A stretch of DNA of 64,000 bases from the NCBI GenBank assembly GCA_017984635.1, contig JAGNZC010000001.1, forward strand, positions 62,001-126,000, in the 5' to 3' direction. The stretch is from Crocinitomicaceae bacterium (GTDB lineage: Bacteria; Bacteroidota; Bacteroidia; Flavobacteriales_D; Crocinitomicaceae). The position numbers were made by a program, and so were the translations under genes. Below the pieces are notes generated by a model. It ran no database searches. It had not been told where the DNA came from and saw nothing but the letters and a program-made list of their open reading frames with translations. Shown one piece after another: positions 45,400 through 52,200 of this stretch (positions are counted from its first letter, which is position 1; the number at the start of each line of letters is the position of its first letter).

Positions 45400-45792
45400 A
45401 TGAAAAAGCTACATAAAAAAATCCGAATGTTAAGAAAATTTAACGAGCTTTCTCAGGAAAATATAGCATATGAATTGGGCTTAAGCCAATCTCAATATTC
45501 AAGGAGAGAAAATGGGGTAATTGATTTTTCAGTTGCTGAATTATTAAAATTGTGTAAAATATTTAATGTAAACTATGAAGAGATCTTAAATCCCAGTGAT
45601 GATTCTAATGAAAAAGAACGTTTAATACAAACTAAATTCGATTTATCAGACAAGGCTGCTATCAAAAATAGACAACATTCAATTATTGATTTTATACTTC
45701 AAGCGCTAGAAATTGTAGTAGAAACAGATTTGGAAATTAAAGAAAAAGAAGACATTATCAATTCTTTAAAGTCAAGATTAAACAAATATTAA
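45400..45792 (+). CDS. XRE-family transcriptional regulator
   Basis: A 130-residue protein with an N-terminal helix-turn-helix of the Cro/C1 type (KKLHKKIRMLRKFNELSQENIAYELGLSQSQYSRRENGVIDFSVAELLKLCKIFNV, residues 2-57). A helical C-terminal part of about 70 residues is probably a dimerisation region (IIDFILQALEIVVETDLEIKEKEDI). It is divergent from the antiterminator gene and next to two near-identical operator-like sites, so it likely controls the polysaccharide operon or itself. The AraC-type gene starts 8 bp downstream. Confidence 0.88.
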   Translation: MKKLHKKIRMLRKFNELSQENIAYELGLSQSQYSRRENGVIDFSVAELLKLCKIFNVNYEEILNPSDDSNEKERLIQTKFDLSDKAAIKNRQHSIIDFILQALEIVVETDLEIKEKEDIINSLKSRLNKY

Positions 45793-45800
45793 TAGAAAAA

Positions 45801-46529
45801 ATGGACAAGATTTTATATGTTTATGATTCATTGGTAGTGAAAAAAAAAATGCTTTCTACTATGGAAAGCATTGATTTAAAAATAACTCCTTCAAAATTCT
45901 CCATTCATTCATTCAAAGATATTGATTCGATAAATAAACATGATGTTTTAATCATAGATATATCTGTTAACCTAATAGAGTTGTTTATTGAAGATATAAA
46001 AAGTATTCATAAGCCAATTATTGTTATATTGAAAGAATACAATGAACAATTGCTAATGTTATTAAAAAATATTCGTTCATGTGAAATTAAAATGAGTCCT
46101 GTTCATATGAATGACATTCGTTCAACACTTTTTATATTTAAAACAGAACAAGTTGCAGAGCAACACGTTGACAAAAGTCAAATGCCTCAACAACTAATAA
46201 ATGTATTAGCATACATCGATGAAAACATCACAAAAAGACACAACATTAACGATTTGGCATTATTGACCAAGTGGCAATATGTTCATTTTATAAGGGTATT
46301 TAAAAAGCATTTACATTTGACCCCTCATCAATATATCTTAAAAAGAAAAGTATTGTATGCTAAAAATATTTTAGAAAAAAATGAAGTGAACTTAACAGAA
46401 CTTTCAAAGATTTGTGGGTTTATTTCGTATTCTAATTTTTACAATGCTTTTGTAAAGGAAACCAACCAAACACCTTTTAATTTCAAGTATAAAAACTTTG
46501 AAAGTAAATTGGAAAGACAAAAAAAATAA
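45801..46529 (+). CDS. AraC-family regulator with a degenerate receiver-like N-terminus
   Basis: A 242-residue protein. Residues 1-110 have the alternating strand/helix rhythm of a receiver domain (KILYVYDSLVVKKKML, DVLIIDISVNLIELFI, KPIIVILKEYNEQ) but lack the normal acidic pair and the conserved Lys, so phosphorylation is doubtful. Residues about 130-235 form a complete AraC-type double helix-turn-helix (LINVLAYIDENITKRHNINDLALLTKWQYVHFIRVFKKHL, then LTELSKICGFISYSNFYNAFVKETNQTPFNFK). It forms an operon with the XRE regulator. Confidence 0.85.
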   Translation: MDKILYVYDSLVVKKKMLSTMESIDLKITPSKFSIHSFKDIDSINKHDVLIIDISVNLIELFIEDIKSIHKPIIVILKEYNEQLLMLLKNIRSCEIKMSPVHMNDIRSTLFIFKTEQVAEQHVDKSQMPQQLINVLAYIDENITKRHNINDLALLTKWQYVHFIRVFKKHLHLTPHQYILKRKVLYAKNILEKNEVNLTELSKICGFISYSNFYNAFVKETNQTPFNFKYKNFESKLERQKK

Positions 46530-46551
46530 TAGATATACGAGAATACTGTAA

Positions 46552-46674
46552 ATGCTAGTTCACTCTAAATTTGAAACTGACTTAGAAGAATCTTGGAAAG
46601 CATACTTACTATATGATTTTGAAAAACAGTATCAGGATTTTTGCAGTGTAAGGTCATTTGCTTTACTATCTTAG
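46552..46674 (+). CDS. Tiny possible reading frame of 40 codons
   Basis: The frame from ATG 46552 reads MLVHSKFETDLEESWKAYLL, then FCSVRSFALLS and a stop. The WKAY...QDFCSVRSFA pattern faintly recalls the N-terminus of small transposon-associated proteins, so it may be a leftover of an insertion sequence. The rest of the 310-bp gap (to 46841) shows nothing I can identify. Confidence 0.25.
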   Translation: MLVHSKFETDLEESWKAYLLYDFEKQYQDFCSVRSFALLS

Positions 46675-46841
46675 AAGAGGAAGGAAAGCTCCTTATTTAT
46701 AAACAAACTGTCTTTTTTAACTATTGTAGTTGGTACAATAGTTACCCAAGTTATCTTTCAAAAACACAGTTACTAACTTATTTTTCCATAAGAATGGTAG
46801 AGATATAAGGACATTTATTTTAAAATGCGCTTAAATGTATT

Positions 46842-46997
46842 TTACAATCCCATTCCTTCCAATTCTTTTAAAATTTCTTTACTTATTTTTAGCAATAACC
46901 ATGAGCCTGCTAAAATCAGAAGCCCATTGGTTGCAATTTTAAAGGCACCATCGTTTTTACGCTCTTTAATTTGAATGTTGGTTTGTTTATTTTTCAT
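46842..46997 (-). CDS. Small membrane-anchored protein of the recombinase-associated module
   Basis: A 51-residue protein: a basic N-terminus (KNKQTNIQIKERKNDGAF) is followed by one hydrophobic segment (LLILAGSWLLLKISKEIL). I start at 46997, where the ATG lies 8 bases inside the upstream gene's end. It is the last of three small leftward genes that share the island's right end with the recombinase. No family recognised. Confidence 0.55.
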   Translation of the reverse strand: MKNKQTNIQIKERKNDGAFKIATNGLLILAGSWLLLKISKEILKELEGMGL

Positions 46998-47208
46998 TTC
47001 CTGTGATTTTAATAGTATCCTTTTTTTTATGGTAATTGTAGATGTAATAACCAAGTAGTAATGATCCTGAAACTAATCCTAAAAGGATACCATATTTTAA
47101 AGTAGGATTTTTACGTCCTGGTCCATTTGATGGAAGTGGAGTGCCACTTACCCCAATTTCTGTTGCAAAAAGTTCTGATGCAGTCAGATTTGTAAACGTT
47201 TCTTTCAT
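46987..47208 (-). CDS. Small single-pass membrane protein of the recombinase-associated module
   Basis: A 73-residue protein with a hydrophilic N-terminus containing SGTPLPSNGPGRKNP, one membrane helix (YGILLGLVSGSLLLGYYIYNY, about 38-58) and a basic tail. It overlaps the upstream gene by 4 bp and the downstream gene by 11 bp. No family recognised; the coupling suggests the three small proteins work together. Confidence 0.6.
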   Translation of the reverse strand: MKETFTNLTASELFATEIGVSGTPLPSNGPGRKNPTLKYGILLGLVSGSLLLGYYIYNYHKKKDTIKITGNEK

Positions 47209-47615
47209 ATTGAGCGTATTTCTATAAATTGATTATCTCCTTGTTTTATTATTCTGAAACAAAATTTGTACAATGCACAGTATTTATTTACTATTTCACC
47301 TTTTTTGTTGACAATGATACGTGTAAAGAAGTCATCTTTAAAACCATCCGCTTTCACTAATACTAAATTCATTTTTACCACGATTTGATTGAAAATCTTG
47401 TAGTATTTCTCTAAAATCCGGTCGTTTTTACGGATGATTTTGGTTAACTCGTTTTCTGTTGCGTACTTTTCCTTTCTTGTTCCATGATTGTATGCAAAAT
47501 TCGCATGCTTTCTATTCATGTAAATTTGGTCGGACCGAATCGGCTGAAAGCTTGTTTCACATCCACAGGCACAAACTTTTGGGACAAGTGGTGAGTCATT
47601 TAATTTTTTTTTCAT
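47205..47615 (-). CDS. Cysteine-cluster protein of the recombinase-associated module
   Basis: A 136-residue protein with an N-terminal metal-binding-like cluster CACGC near residue 16, then FQPIRSDQIYMNRKHANFAYNHG, resembling a zinc-ribbon segment followed by a DNA- or RNA-binding stretch. The remainder is helical and basic, with a beta-rich end (CALYKFCFRIIKQGDN). I believe similar proteins occur near recombinase genes in Bacteroidota. It heads the three-gene leftward unit and is divergent from the MerR-like gene. Function unknown. Confidence 0.65.
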   Translation of the reverse strand: MKKKLNDSPLVPKVCACGCETSFQPIRSDQIYMNRKHANFAYNHGTRKEKYATENELTKIIRKNDRILEKYYKIFNQIVVKMNLVLVKADGFKDDFFTRIIVNKKGEIVNKYCALYKFCFRIIKQGDNQFIEIRSI

Positions 47616-47652
47616 TTTTTTGTTATCATTTGAATTATTTTTATTTATTTTG

Positions 47653-47660
47653 CAAATATA
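47653..47660 (-). promoter_or_regulatory. -7 element for the three small leftward genes, beside a repeated ATGTAA motif
   Basis: On the minus strand these bases read TATATTTG, a perfect TAnnTTTG box, 37 bp before the ATG at 47615. Immediately upstream (47661-47682) ATGTAA occurs twice, and TGTAATTTACA is a near-palindrome. The motif could be an operator for the divergent MerR-like protein. Confidence 0.45.
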
Positions 47661-47690
47661 ATGTAATTTACAATAATGTAAAATAAGTTT

Positions 47691-48614
47691 ATGGAAAATT
47701 TGATAATTAGTGATGAAGAGGTTGATTTTATTCTGAATAAATTGTTTTCAGATGAATACCCGCATTTTATACAAAGACTTAATGAAGCTACGTTTAGCAT
47801 TAATGACCTAAATATTCAACCTCGAGATGCTACCTATTGGGATAAACAGGGTGTGTTACCAAAAATAAAAGGGACTGGTATGCGTCGTAAGTATGACCTT
47901 GTGCAAAGTTTTTGGTTAAAACTTGTGCAACAAATGCGTACAATGGGAATTAGTCTATCTATTATTAAGAAGCTCAAGGAAAAAATGTTAGAGCCATATA
48001 TTGAGGGAAATGAAGTTAACCACGATTCACTCAAATTAATCGTAGAGAAATTAAATGCGAAGATGGATACTTCGTATAATGTTGATGAAGTTTTAGCGTT
48101 ATTGGAAAAGGAACAACCATCCATTTTTCAATCTTCTTTGATGGTTACGGTGCTTTTTCGAAAACAAATACACTGTTTAGTGAATAGTGAAGGGTTCTTT
48201 ATTCTTTATGACATAACAAAGCATCAAGAATTAATAAAGCTTAATGATGAATTTCATGAATTTATATCACAACCTTTTTTCTGTGTGAACCTTTCTAAAG
48301 CATACCAAACCTTGGTAAATGAATGGAGTACAAAAGATAACTTTTCAGAGTTTTCTCTTTTATCCGAGTCAGAATTGGAAATTTTAAAGCTAATTCGAAA
48401 AAATGACATTAAAAAAATAACAATTCGTTTTAAGAATGGTGAACCTTATTTAATTGAAGTAGATGAAACTAAAACAGCAAGTTTAGAACAACGTTTTTTG
48501 GATGTTATTTTAAAGAATGGTTACCAAAAAATAAGTATTACAGTTCAAAATGGCAACATAGCGAACTATGAGAATACAATACAATATAAAATTAAGAAAG
48601 TACTTAAAAAGTAG
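47691..48614 (+). CDS. MerR-like DNA-binding protein of the recombinase module
   Basis: A 307-residue protein. Residues about 30-100 resemble a MerR-type winged helix (FSINDLNIQPRDATYWDKQGVLPKIKGTGMRRKYDLVQSFWLKLVQQMRTMGISLSIIKKLKEKM), in which YWDKQGVLP fits the family's recognition region. The C-terminal 200 residues are not recognised and may sense a signal or oligomerise. It is divergent from the three small genes and upstream of the recombinase, so it may control excision or the module's own expression. Confidence 0.75.
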   Translation: MENLIISDEEVDFILNKLFSDEYPHFIQRLNEATFSINDLNIQPRDATYWDKQGVLPKIKGTGMRRKYDLVQSFWLKLVQQMRTMGISLSIIKKLKEKMLEPYIEGNEVNHDSLKLIVEKLNAKMDTSYNVDEVLALLEKEQPSIFQSSLMVTVLFRKQIHCLVNSEGFFILYDITKHQELIKLNDEFHEFISQPFFCVNLSKAYQTLVNEWSTKDNFSEFSLLSESELEILKLIRKNDIKKITIRFKNGEPYLIEVDETKTASLEQRFLDVILKNGYQKISITVQNGNIANYENTIQYKIKKVLKK

Positions 48615-48673
48615 ACAATTGTAAATCCATTTATTGACCTGATAAGCAGGCATGAAATACATGGAAAAATAAC

Positions 48674-48835
48674 TTGAAAATTAAAAAACAAAAATTTGAA
48701 AAACCATCAACACAGGACTTAATACATTTATTAGAAGGGAAGTTACCAGAGCATTTAACGCAACTACTTTTAGAGCAAATTGAGGAACTATGTTTGATAA
48801 TTATTGAACATTATGCAAGTAGACAAACGATTTAA
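48674..48835 (+). CDS. Small protein overlapping the recombinase start
   Basis: A 53-residue frame with a TTG start (KIKKQKFEKPSTQDLIHLLE, then LEQIEELCLIIIEHYASRQTI). It fills the gap between the MerR-like gene and the recombinase and overlaps the recombinase ATG by 23 bp, as in coupled genes. Its mostly helical, Leu-rich composition looks protein-like. No family recognised and the start is uncertain. Confidence 0.5.
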   Translation: MKIKKQKFEKPSTQDLIHLLEGKLPEHLTQLLLEQIEELCLIIIEHYASRQTI

Positions 48836-50414
48836 TCGATTTTCAAAGGGTAATGAAAAGTTTCAGAGCCCAAAAACAGATGCTGTCATTTATACACGTG
48901 TGAGTACGAAAGAACAGGCTGATAACAATGCTAGTTTGGATACACAGCTGAAGCATTGTAAAAAGTATGCTGAAGAAAAAGGATTAGATGTTGTAGCCTA
49001 TTTTGGTGGTACGTATGAAAGCGCTAAAGATGATGAACGGAAAGAATTTCAAAAAATGCTCAGCTTCGTTAAACGCAAAAAATCTATTGGATCTGTTATT
49101 GTTTATTCATACGATCGTTTTAGTCGAAGTGGACCAGGAGGAGCATTTATTTCTCACGAATTAAAAAAAGGAGGAATAAATGTTGTTTCTGTCACACAAT
49201 CAATTGACCATAATGACCCTTCTGGTAATTTCATGGAAGGGATTTACCATTTGTTTAGTGAATTCGACAATCAATTGCGAAGAGATAAGTCTATGACAGG
49301 TATGATTGAGAAGCTTAAGCAAGGATATTGGCCGTATATGCCACCTACGGGCTATACTAATATGAACCAAGGTAAAACTGCGGATTTGCATAAAATCGAA
49401 ATCAATGAGCGTGGTAAACTGCTTAAAAAAGCGTTTGAATGGAAAGCAAATGATGATTTAAGTTTAGAAGAAATTGCTAGACGATTGCAAGCAAGAGGGT
49501 GGGACATACCATCGAAAAGAGTGTCACATTTTTTTAAAAACCCATTCTATTGTGGTTTCATCGTTTCTAAAATGATACCAGGAGAAATGATAGAAGGGAA
49601 ACACCCTCCATTGGTTTCTAGAAGTACTTTTTTGAAGGTTCATCAGAACTTAGAAAAATTCTGGAAAGGTCCTTTAATTGAAAAAGAAGTAGCCGAATTA
49701 CCATTGAAGCAATTTGTGAAATGTGATTGTTGTGGAACAAGTATGACGGGTTACCTAGTCAAAAAGAAAGAAATTTTTTATTACAAGTGTAATTTGAAAG
49801 GATGTGGAAACAATCGCAGTCAAAAAGTTTTGCATCAAAAATTTGAAGATCTTTTACAATCCTACACCTATGAAAAAAAGTTAGCCCCTGCGATTAAAAA
49901 AATGTTTATTCATTTATTAACGGAACGAACAGAAATTAATGATGAAGGTCAAAAAGCAATGCAAGTTGAATTGGCAAGTCTCAAAAAGAAATTAGATAAA
50001 TTGGAAGAACGTTTCGTGAATGACGAAATAAATGAAACATTGTATCAAAAATTTAGAGAGAAATACCGCTTGAATATTGAGCAAATCGAGTCAGAATATG
50101 CAAGTTGTAAAAATCAGTTATCGAACCTTGAAAAAGCAGTAGATAAGTGCATGCGAATAGCCCTGGATCTCCCGTCAATGTGGAGAAACTCAACTTACAT
50201 AAGAAAACAAAGAATACAAAATTTGCTGTTTCCAGAAGGAATTAACTACAGCCGAAAAAATGATGATTATCGAACCCTAAAAATCAACCTACTATTTTCT
50301 GTAATCCCTTATTTAACGGGGCTTGCAGAAGGGAAAAAAAATGGGGATTTCAATTTTTCAACTGAAATCCCCACTTGGGTGGTCCCACTTGGAATCGAAC
50401 CAAGCACCTACTGA
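48813..50414 (+). CDS. Large serine recombinase (site-specific integrase)
   Basis: A 533-residue recombinase. The resolvase catalytic domain (about 25-170) carries the nucleophile Ser in YTRVSTKEQ and the arginines of YSYDRFSRSG. The recombinase domain (about 180-275) includes PPTGYTN and ARRLQARGWDIP. Zinc-ribbon cysteines CDCCGTSM and CNLKGCG (about 305-335) and a coiled coil (about 375-450) follow. It integrates or excises DNA by double-strand exchange. The last 12 codons (to PLGIEPSTY) are antisense to the tRNA, so the gene end sits in the attachment region. ATG 48813 is preferred over TTG 48804. Confidence 0.93.
   Translation: MQVDKRFNRFSKGNEKFQSPKTDAVIYTRVSTKEQADNNASLDTQLKHCKKYAEEKGLDVVAYFGGTYESAKDDERKEFQKMLSFVKRKKSIGSVIVYSYDRFSRSGPGGAFISHELKKGGINVVSVTQSIDHNDPSGNFMEGIYHLFSEFDNQLRRDKSMTGMIEKLKQGYWPYMPPTGYTNMNQGKTADLHKIEINERGKLLKKAFEWKANDDLSLEEIARRLQARGWDIPSKRVSHFFKNPFYCGFIVSKMIPGEMIEGKHPPLVSRSTFLKVHQNLEKFWKGPLIEKEVAELPLKQFVKCDCCGTSMTGYLVKKKEIFYYKCNLKGCGNNRSQKVLHQKFEDLLQSYTYEKKLAPAIKKMFIHLLTERTEINDEGQKAMQVELASLKKKLDKLEERFVNDEINETLYQKFREKYRLNIEQIESEYASCKNQLSNLEKAVDKCMRIALDLPSMWRNSTYIRKQRIQNLLFPEGINYSRKNDDYRTLKINLLFSVIPYLTGLAEGKKNGDFNFSTEIPTWVVPLGIEPSTY
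50296..50382 (+). repeat. Right copy of the direct repeat bounding the island
   Basis: The copy spans the last part of the recombinase gene, the terminator of the tRNA and the tRNA's final bases. The match with 27784-27868 ends at 50382, inside the acceptor stem. Confidence 0.8.
50334..50373 (-). terminator. Terminator of the tRNA gene
   Basis: On the minus strand TGGGGATTTCA and TGAAATCCCCA form an 11-bp perfect stem with a 10-base loop, followed by T8, 7 bp beyond the tRNA end. It also encodes part of the recombinase on the other strand. Confidence 0.88.
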
Positions 50415-50453
50415 TTATGAGTCAGTTGCTCTAACCGAATGAGCTATAGGACC
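50380..50453 (-). tRNA. tRNA with anticodon CAT, probably tRNA-Ile2
   Basis: The minus strand folds into a full cloverleaf: acceptor GGTCCTA with TGGGACC, D-stem GCTC/GAGC, anticodon stem ACTGA/TCAGT around CTCATAA, T-stem CTTGG/CCAAG with TTCGATT, and discriminator A. Anticodon CAT could read AUG as elongator Met, or AUA as Ile after lysidine modification. C4-G69 and C5-G68 in the acceptor stem are known determinants for the lysidine synthase TilS in E. coli, which favours Ile2. CCA is not encoded. It lies against the island's right end. Confidence 0.9.
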
Positions 50454-50464
50454 AGAGCAAGCGA

Positions 50465-50730
50465 AGCTTGCGATTATTCAAGCGTTAGCGCAGAATCCCT
50501 TCTTAACCTAGCTTGCGATTATTCAAGCGTTAGCGCAGAATCTCTTCTTAACCTAGCTTGCGAATCTTCAAGCGTTAGCGCAGAATCCCTTCTTAACCTA
50601 GCTTGCGATTATTCAAGCGTTAGCGCAGAATCTCTTCTTAACCTAGCTTGCGAATCTTCAAGCGTTAGCGCAGAATCTCTTCTTAACCTAGCTTGCGAAT
50701 CTTCAAGCGTTAGCGCAGAATCTCTTTACT
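50465..50730. repeat. Six 45-bp tandem repeats immediately 5' of the tRNA
   Basis: Units start at 50465, 50510, 50555, 50600, 50645 and 50690; the last is incomplete. Each contains GCTTGCG, then CAAGCGTTAGCGCAGAATC. They alternate between ATTATT and ATCTTC variants near the start. On the minus strand each unit could form a small GCUUG/CAAGC hairpin. They lie between the tRNA and its best promoter and are thus likely transcribed as leader RNA. Confidence 0.92.
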
Positions 50731-50785
50731 AACAATCCCTAAAAGATGTTTTTTCAATTAAGAATAGAGCAATCTTTTCGGGTTG

Positions 50786-50815
50786 CAAATATAAGTTAAT
50801 CAGTTGAATTTTCAA
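50786..50815 (-). promoter_or_regulatory. Likely promoter of the tRNA transcript
   Basis: On the minus strand TTG (50815-50813) and TATATTTG (50793-50786) are 19 bases apart, a perfect Bacteroidota promoter. Only the tandem repeats and the tRNA lie downstream. The promoter-to-tRNA distance is about 330 bases. Confidence 0.65.
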
Positions 50816-50829
50816 ATAGTGGATTAAAA

Positions 50830-52155
50830 TTAGTTGATTATAATTTTTTTACACGCCACATTATTGATTCGTATGATATAAATTCCTTTCGCTAATGCTA
50901 ATTCAGAGTAACTTTTATTCATTGCGTTGATGTTGTTTTCATTAAAAACGCGTTGTCCTTCAACCGTACTGATTTCAATCGATTGAAGTGTGTTTTGTGC
51001 AGATTGAACGTTAATGGTGTTGGAAGTAGGATTTGGATAAACACTAAAATCGTTTACGTCAAATGCATCAACTGACAAAGGGTTTAGTCGAATAAAAGAG
51101 GCCCCAACACAGTTTGTGTTGTTTCTGAAAAGGATAAATTGATCTCCATCTTCGTAATTATCTACGCAAGAACTTTCAACCAAACCGGTTGTTAATGAAA
51201 CACCGATGTACTTAATAGCATCGTTAAAATAATAAGCCATTGTAGTTGGATCAATTGCACCACCTGAATTCATTAAATACGAGTTCGAACAAAGAATTGG
51301 ATTTGTTCCTACGCTAGACACTTGACCTGTTGTTGGGTCAATCGTACCTAAAAAAAGGTTGGTAGAATCTACTTGTGATATAAATGTTCCTGGATTAAAT
51401 GGGTTCGGAACAACAGAAGTGTATTCCTTTGTTAGCAAGCCAAAGATTGTATTATTAGCGCAACTGTATGCAAAGTTTCCAAACTGACTAAATGTTGGAG
51501 GGAAAACAATAGTTGAATTACTATAGATTGACCCATTGTATAAGTCAATTCCAACCATCCCTATTCCGTCTGAAAAATAATATACCATTTGATACGGATC
51601 AATGGAAGCGCCAGCCATTAAAATGGATTGACCTACCGAAGTCGTTGATACTTCCGTAATAATTCCTGTTGTAGGATCTACTTTTGCTAAATAATTCCCA
51701 AAAACGCCTCCATTTTGACGCGTAGCTAAACCATAAATCGTTGTATCGGATTGGTTGAAAATAAAGTTGTTAAAATAGTTTTGTTCTGCAGGATTCGCCA
51801 ATGGATTGAATAAATCTACTGAAGAAAGAACCGCACCATCTGATAACCTTAAGCGATGCATTTTAGATTCACCGATAAAAATAAATGTACTGTCTACCGT
51901 ATTGATGGTAGATCCCGTCATGTTGATGACTTCATTTTTTAAATACACATCACCCACATTTTCAACATAGCATGTTGTTGGGTTTGTTTTGGCCAAACGT
52001 ATAACGGTGGAGTCATGAATCTGGTAAAAAATATTAGAATCCAATGGGTTGTAGATTGTTGTAAAGTAAGCTTTACTAACCATTCCATAGTTAGCAGGTT
52101 GAGCTGAACTAACAAAAGCCAAAAACAGTAAACCTATAATAATTCCTAATTTCAT
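50830..52155 (-). CDS. Secreted protein with type IX secretion sorting domain
   Basis: A 441-residue protein with a signal peptide (MKLGIIIGLLFLAFVSSAQ). The body repeats short segments such as SGGAIDPTTMAYYFNDAIKYIGVSLTTG, a beta-propeller-like layout. The C-terminal 75 residues (NDFSVYPNPTSNTINV, SIEISTVEGQRVF, ELALAKGIYIIRI, KKIIIN) are a clear type A sorting domain, so it is exported by type IX secretion and probably surface-bound or released. I start at 52155; the longer frame adds eight residues before the signal. Specific function unknown. Confidence 0.88.
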   Translation of the reverse strand: MKLGIIIGLLFLAFVSSAQPANYGMVSKAYFTTIYNPLDSNIFYQIHDSTVIRLAKTNPTTCYVENVGDVYLKNEVINMTGSTINTVDSTFIFIGESKMHRLRLSDGAVLSSVDLFNPLANPAEQNYFNNFIFNQSDTTIYGLATRQNGGVFGNYLAKVDPTTGIITEVSTTSVGQSILMAGASIDPYQMVYYFSDGIGMVGIDLYNGSIYSNSTIVFPPTFSQFGNFAYSCANNTIFGLLTKEYTSVVPNPFNPGTFISQVDSTNLFLGTIDPTTGQVSSVGTNPILCSNSYLMNSGGAIDPTTMAYYFNDAIKYIGVSLTTGLVESSCVDNYEDGDQFILFRNNTNCVGASFIRLNPLSVDAFDVNDFSVYPNPTSNTINVQSAQNTLQSIEISTVEGQRVFNENNINAMNKSYSELALAKGIYIIRINNVACKKIIIN

Positions 52156-52200
52156 ATCGTGTAATTTTCTATAAAACAATCTATTGCATGAAAAGTTTAA

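Larger units (their letters stand above)
27784..50382. mobile_element. Putative integrative island carrying the surface-polysaccharide locus and a serine recombinase
   Basis: The segment is bounded by the direct repeats at 27784-27868 and 50296-50382. It has a large serine recombinase at its right end next to a tRNA, and a small-gene module typical of mobile elements. The internal cargo is a Wzx/Wzy polysaccharide operon with its own regulators. Boundaries are seen in the sequence; mobility, and the idea that the whole interval moved as one unit, are inference. Serial insertion of two related elements at the same tRNA would also explain the repeat. Confidence 0.5.

Noticed and set aside
50465-50730. 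CRISPR array
   Set aside because: The units are contiguous 45-bp tandem repeats with no unique spacers, and no cas gene is nearby.
50439-50732. A 97-codon frame with six 15-residue repeats (SSVSAESLLNLAC type)
   Set aside because: It starts inside the tRNA antisense strand, is a direct by-product of the 45-bp repeat (a multiple of 3), and has no other protein-like sequence.
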